A DNA stretch of 33,084 bases from positions 1 through 33,084 of the forward strand of contig JABSQA010000013.1 of assembly GCA_013213825.1 (NCBI GenBank). The letters are read 5' to 3'. Each line of letters begins with the position of its first letter. Position 1 is the stretch's first letter. Position numbers and translations under genes: made by a program. Below are positions 31,881 to 33,084 of this stretch, one piece after another. A model generated the notes under the pieces. That model had not been told where the DNA came from. It ran no database searches and saw only the letters and a program-made list of their open reading frames with translations. This DNA comes from Henriciella sp. Lineage in GTDB: Bacteria > Pseudomonadota > Alphaproteobacteria > Caulobacterales > Hyphomonadaceae.

Positions 31881-32411
31881 ATGTTCAAAGCTCTTGCCTT
31901 TGCTGGACTTATCCTTGTCAGCAGTCCTGATTTCGGACCGTCGGACGAGATGTTTGCGGAGTTGAAAACCGCGCCAAGCGAAGAAGAAGCCAATGATATT
32001 GCTTTAGACATTTGGGCCTCTTGGATGGAAAGTGGCTCAGACGCGGCCGATCTGGTCATGGAACGCGCCGTACGCGCCCAGGCCTTTGGCGACCTTGAAC
32101 ATGCTCGGGCGCTTTATGACCGTGTGATCGCGATCCAACCGGATTATGCCGAAGCTTGGAACCGCCGTGCGACGGTATTTCTGACCCAGGAAAACTATAC
32201 CGAAGCGCTGCGCGATGTGAATGAGGCGCTGCGCTTAGAGCCCCGCCATTTCGGCGCTTGGGGCGGACTGGGCGCGGTCCTAGAAGGGCTTGGCTCCAAA
32301 GACGAAGCGGTCAGCGCGTATGAGAAAGCGCTGGAAATTTATCCTCTCTTTCCTTCGGCCAGACGCGGCATAGATCGTATCCGGCGCGAACAGGAAGGCC
32401 GCCCCGTTTGA
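31881..32411 (+). CDS. Exported TPR-repeat protein
   Basis: The 176-residue protein has a short hydrophobic N-terminus (FKALAFAGLILVSS), probably a signal peptide or weak anchor. It then carries about three tetratricopeptide repeats: AFGDLEHARALYDRVIAIQP, QENYTEALRDVNEALRLEP and GLGSKDEAVSAYEKALEIYP. TPRs mediate protein contacts; no enzyme domain is present. No strong ribosome site is seen. It overlaps or abuts the alpha/beta hydrolase gene (stop at 32411, next ATG at 32414, or a TTG at 32408 inside the stop), so the two are probably cotranslated. Confidence 0.85.
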   Translation: MFKALAFAGLILVSSPDFGPSDEMFAELKTAPSEEEANDIALDIWASWMESGSDAADLVMERAVRAQAFGDLEHARALYDRVIAIQPDYAEAWNRRATVFLTQENYTEALRDVNEALRLEPRHFGAWGGLGAVLEGLGSKDEAVSAYEKALEIYPLFPSARRGIDRIRREQEGRPV

Positions 32412-32413
32412 GA

Positions 32414-33084
32414 ATGCTGTTCATTTTAGTTTCCATCGTGCTGATTGGCGGCGTTGGCGCATGTGTACATAGCGCGGTCTATGCGACGCGGATCAACAAG
32501 ACGCATCCGGCCAGCGGATCCATGGTGACCGTGAACCAAGCGGATGTGCATGTTCTGCAGCAAGGCGAGGCAGGTCCCGTCGTTTTGATGATCCACGGGG
32601 CCTCCGCCAATGCGCGCGAATTCGAATGGACTCTAGCACCCAAGCTCGCGGATACACATCGTGTTCTGATGATGGATCGGCCGGGTCACGGCCATTCAGA
32701 CCGTCTCTCCAATGCCCAGACTTTGGCTGTTCAAGCCGAGCAAGCCGCGGGTGTTTTGCGCGCGCTCGCGCCCGGCGAAAAAGCGATCGTGGTGGGCCAC
32801 AGTTTCGGCGGCGCGGTGTCCTTGCGATTGGCCTTGGATCATCCCGATCTGGTCGATGGCTTGGTCTTACTGGCCCCGGTGAGCCATGATTGGGGCGGTG
32901 GCGGCGAGGCCTGGTACAACAAGCATGCGAGCCATCCTCTCTTTGGGCCATTGTTCACGCGCCTCGTGCCGATTGTCGGACCTGGGCAAGTGAAAAGCGG
33001 GGTCAGGAACGTGTTCTCGCCAAAACCGGCGCCGGAAAGTTATTTCGAGAAATCTGGGATCGGATTGCTGTTTCGGCCCGCCAA
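32414..33084 (+). CDS. Alpha/beta hydrolase, membrane-anchored (partial, 3' end off window)
   Basis: The frame is open to the window end (223 codons visible). A hydrophobic N-terminal segment (LFILVSIVLIGGVGA) suggests an anchor or signal peptide. The fold follows: oxyanion-loop HGASANAREF, MDRPGHGHSD, nucleophile elbow VGHSFGGAV and HPDLVDGLVLLAPVSH. The catalytic serine is in GHSFGG; the Asp and His of the triad would lie partly beyond the edge. Substrate is unknown. The ATG at 32414 is listed, but an in-frame TTG at 32408 overlaps the TPR stop (TTGA). It would add Met-Arg in front, giving the positive charge expected before a signal segment. Confidence 0.88.
   Translation, partial: MLFILVSIVLIGGVGACVHSAVYATRINKTHPASGSMVTVNQADVHVLQQGEAGPVVLMIHGASANAREFEWTLAPKLADTHRVLMMDRPGHGHSDRLSNAQTLAVQAEQAAGVLRALAPGEKAIVVGHSFGGAVSLRLALDHPDLVDGLVLLAPVSHDWGGGGEAWYNKHASHPLFGPLFTRLVPIVGPGQVKSGVRNVFSPKPAPESYFEKSGIGLLFRPA

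Noticed and set aside
1-33084. Defence island, prophage, integrative element or CRISPR
   Set aside because: No integrase, transposase, restriction, toxin-antitoxin, Cas or phage gene and no direct repeat array was seen; gene content and composition are uniform.

Overview
The window looks like a chromosomal, mostly core-genome stretch of an alphaproteobacterium. The best guess is a relative of the Maricaulales/Hyphomonadaceae/Caulobacterales, based on moderately GC-rich codon use, the ffh-to-rpsP neighbourhood, a 41-residue C-minus ribosomal protein L36, an orphan motA without motB, and the CnoX / Lon-N / Trm112 / DUF971 gene block. This placement is inference from gene content only. I see no tRNA or rRNA genes, CRISPR array, insertion sequence, phage gene or plasmid origin. 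About 38 protein genes are supported, and both window ends cut a gene.

Layout: 1-1426 (minus) has a truncated polysaccharide-deacetylase lipoprotein and an unknown membrane protein. 1442-4104 (minus) is a translation/secretion operon: ffh, a small membrane protein, chorismate mutase, then rpsP closed by an intrinsic terminator. A perfect 30-bp inverted repeat sits between chorismate mutase and rpsP. 4310-7484 has a GNAT acetyltransferase, a structured non-coding stretch, the peroxide sensor OxyR with both redox cysteines, and a DAACS dicarboxylate/amino-acid symporter. 7561-10365 (plus) carries a GT39 (ArnT-like) glycosyltransferase and a cyanide-insensitive-type alternative oxidase. A GST-like protein faces it.

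11407-14644 (plus) is a tight three-gene operon: acyl-CoA synthetase, class IV PLP aminotransferase, P-loop sulfotransferase. It is followed by about 225 bases dense in hairpins that match no RNA family I recognise. 14870-17012 (minus) is a block of CnoX chaperedoxin, Lon N-domain protein, Trm112-like and DUF971, with exported MsrA upstream, then YebC, a DUF4328 membrane protein and a YmdB-type phosphodiesterase. 20426-22796 holds a large unknown lipoprotein divergent from a YgjP-type zinc peptidase. 22793-26701 (minus) holds a CPA antiporter with a Rossmann domain, two unknowns and MotA. The right end has an MFS transporter, an MltB-type lytic transglycosylase, rpmJ, a HAD phosphatase, an unknown anchored protein, a DJ-1/PfpI (isonitrile-hydratase-like) protein, a TPR protein and a truncated alpha/beta hydrolase.

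A loose theme is redox stress (OxyR, alternative oxidase, GST, MsrA, CnoX) plus envelope biology. The most likely candidates for something undescribed are the acyl-CoA synthetase/aminotransferase/sulfotransferase operon with its hairpin-rich downstream region, and the structured region upstream of oxyR. Neither can be proven from sequence alone.
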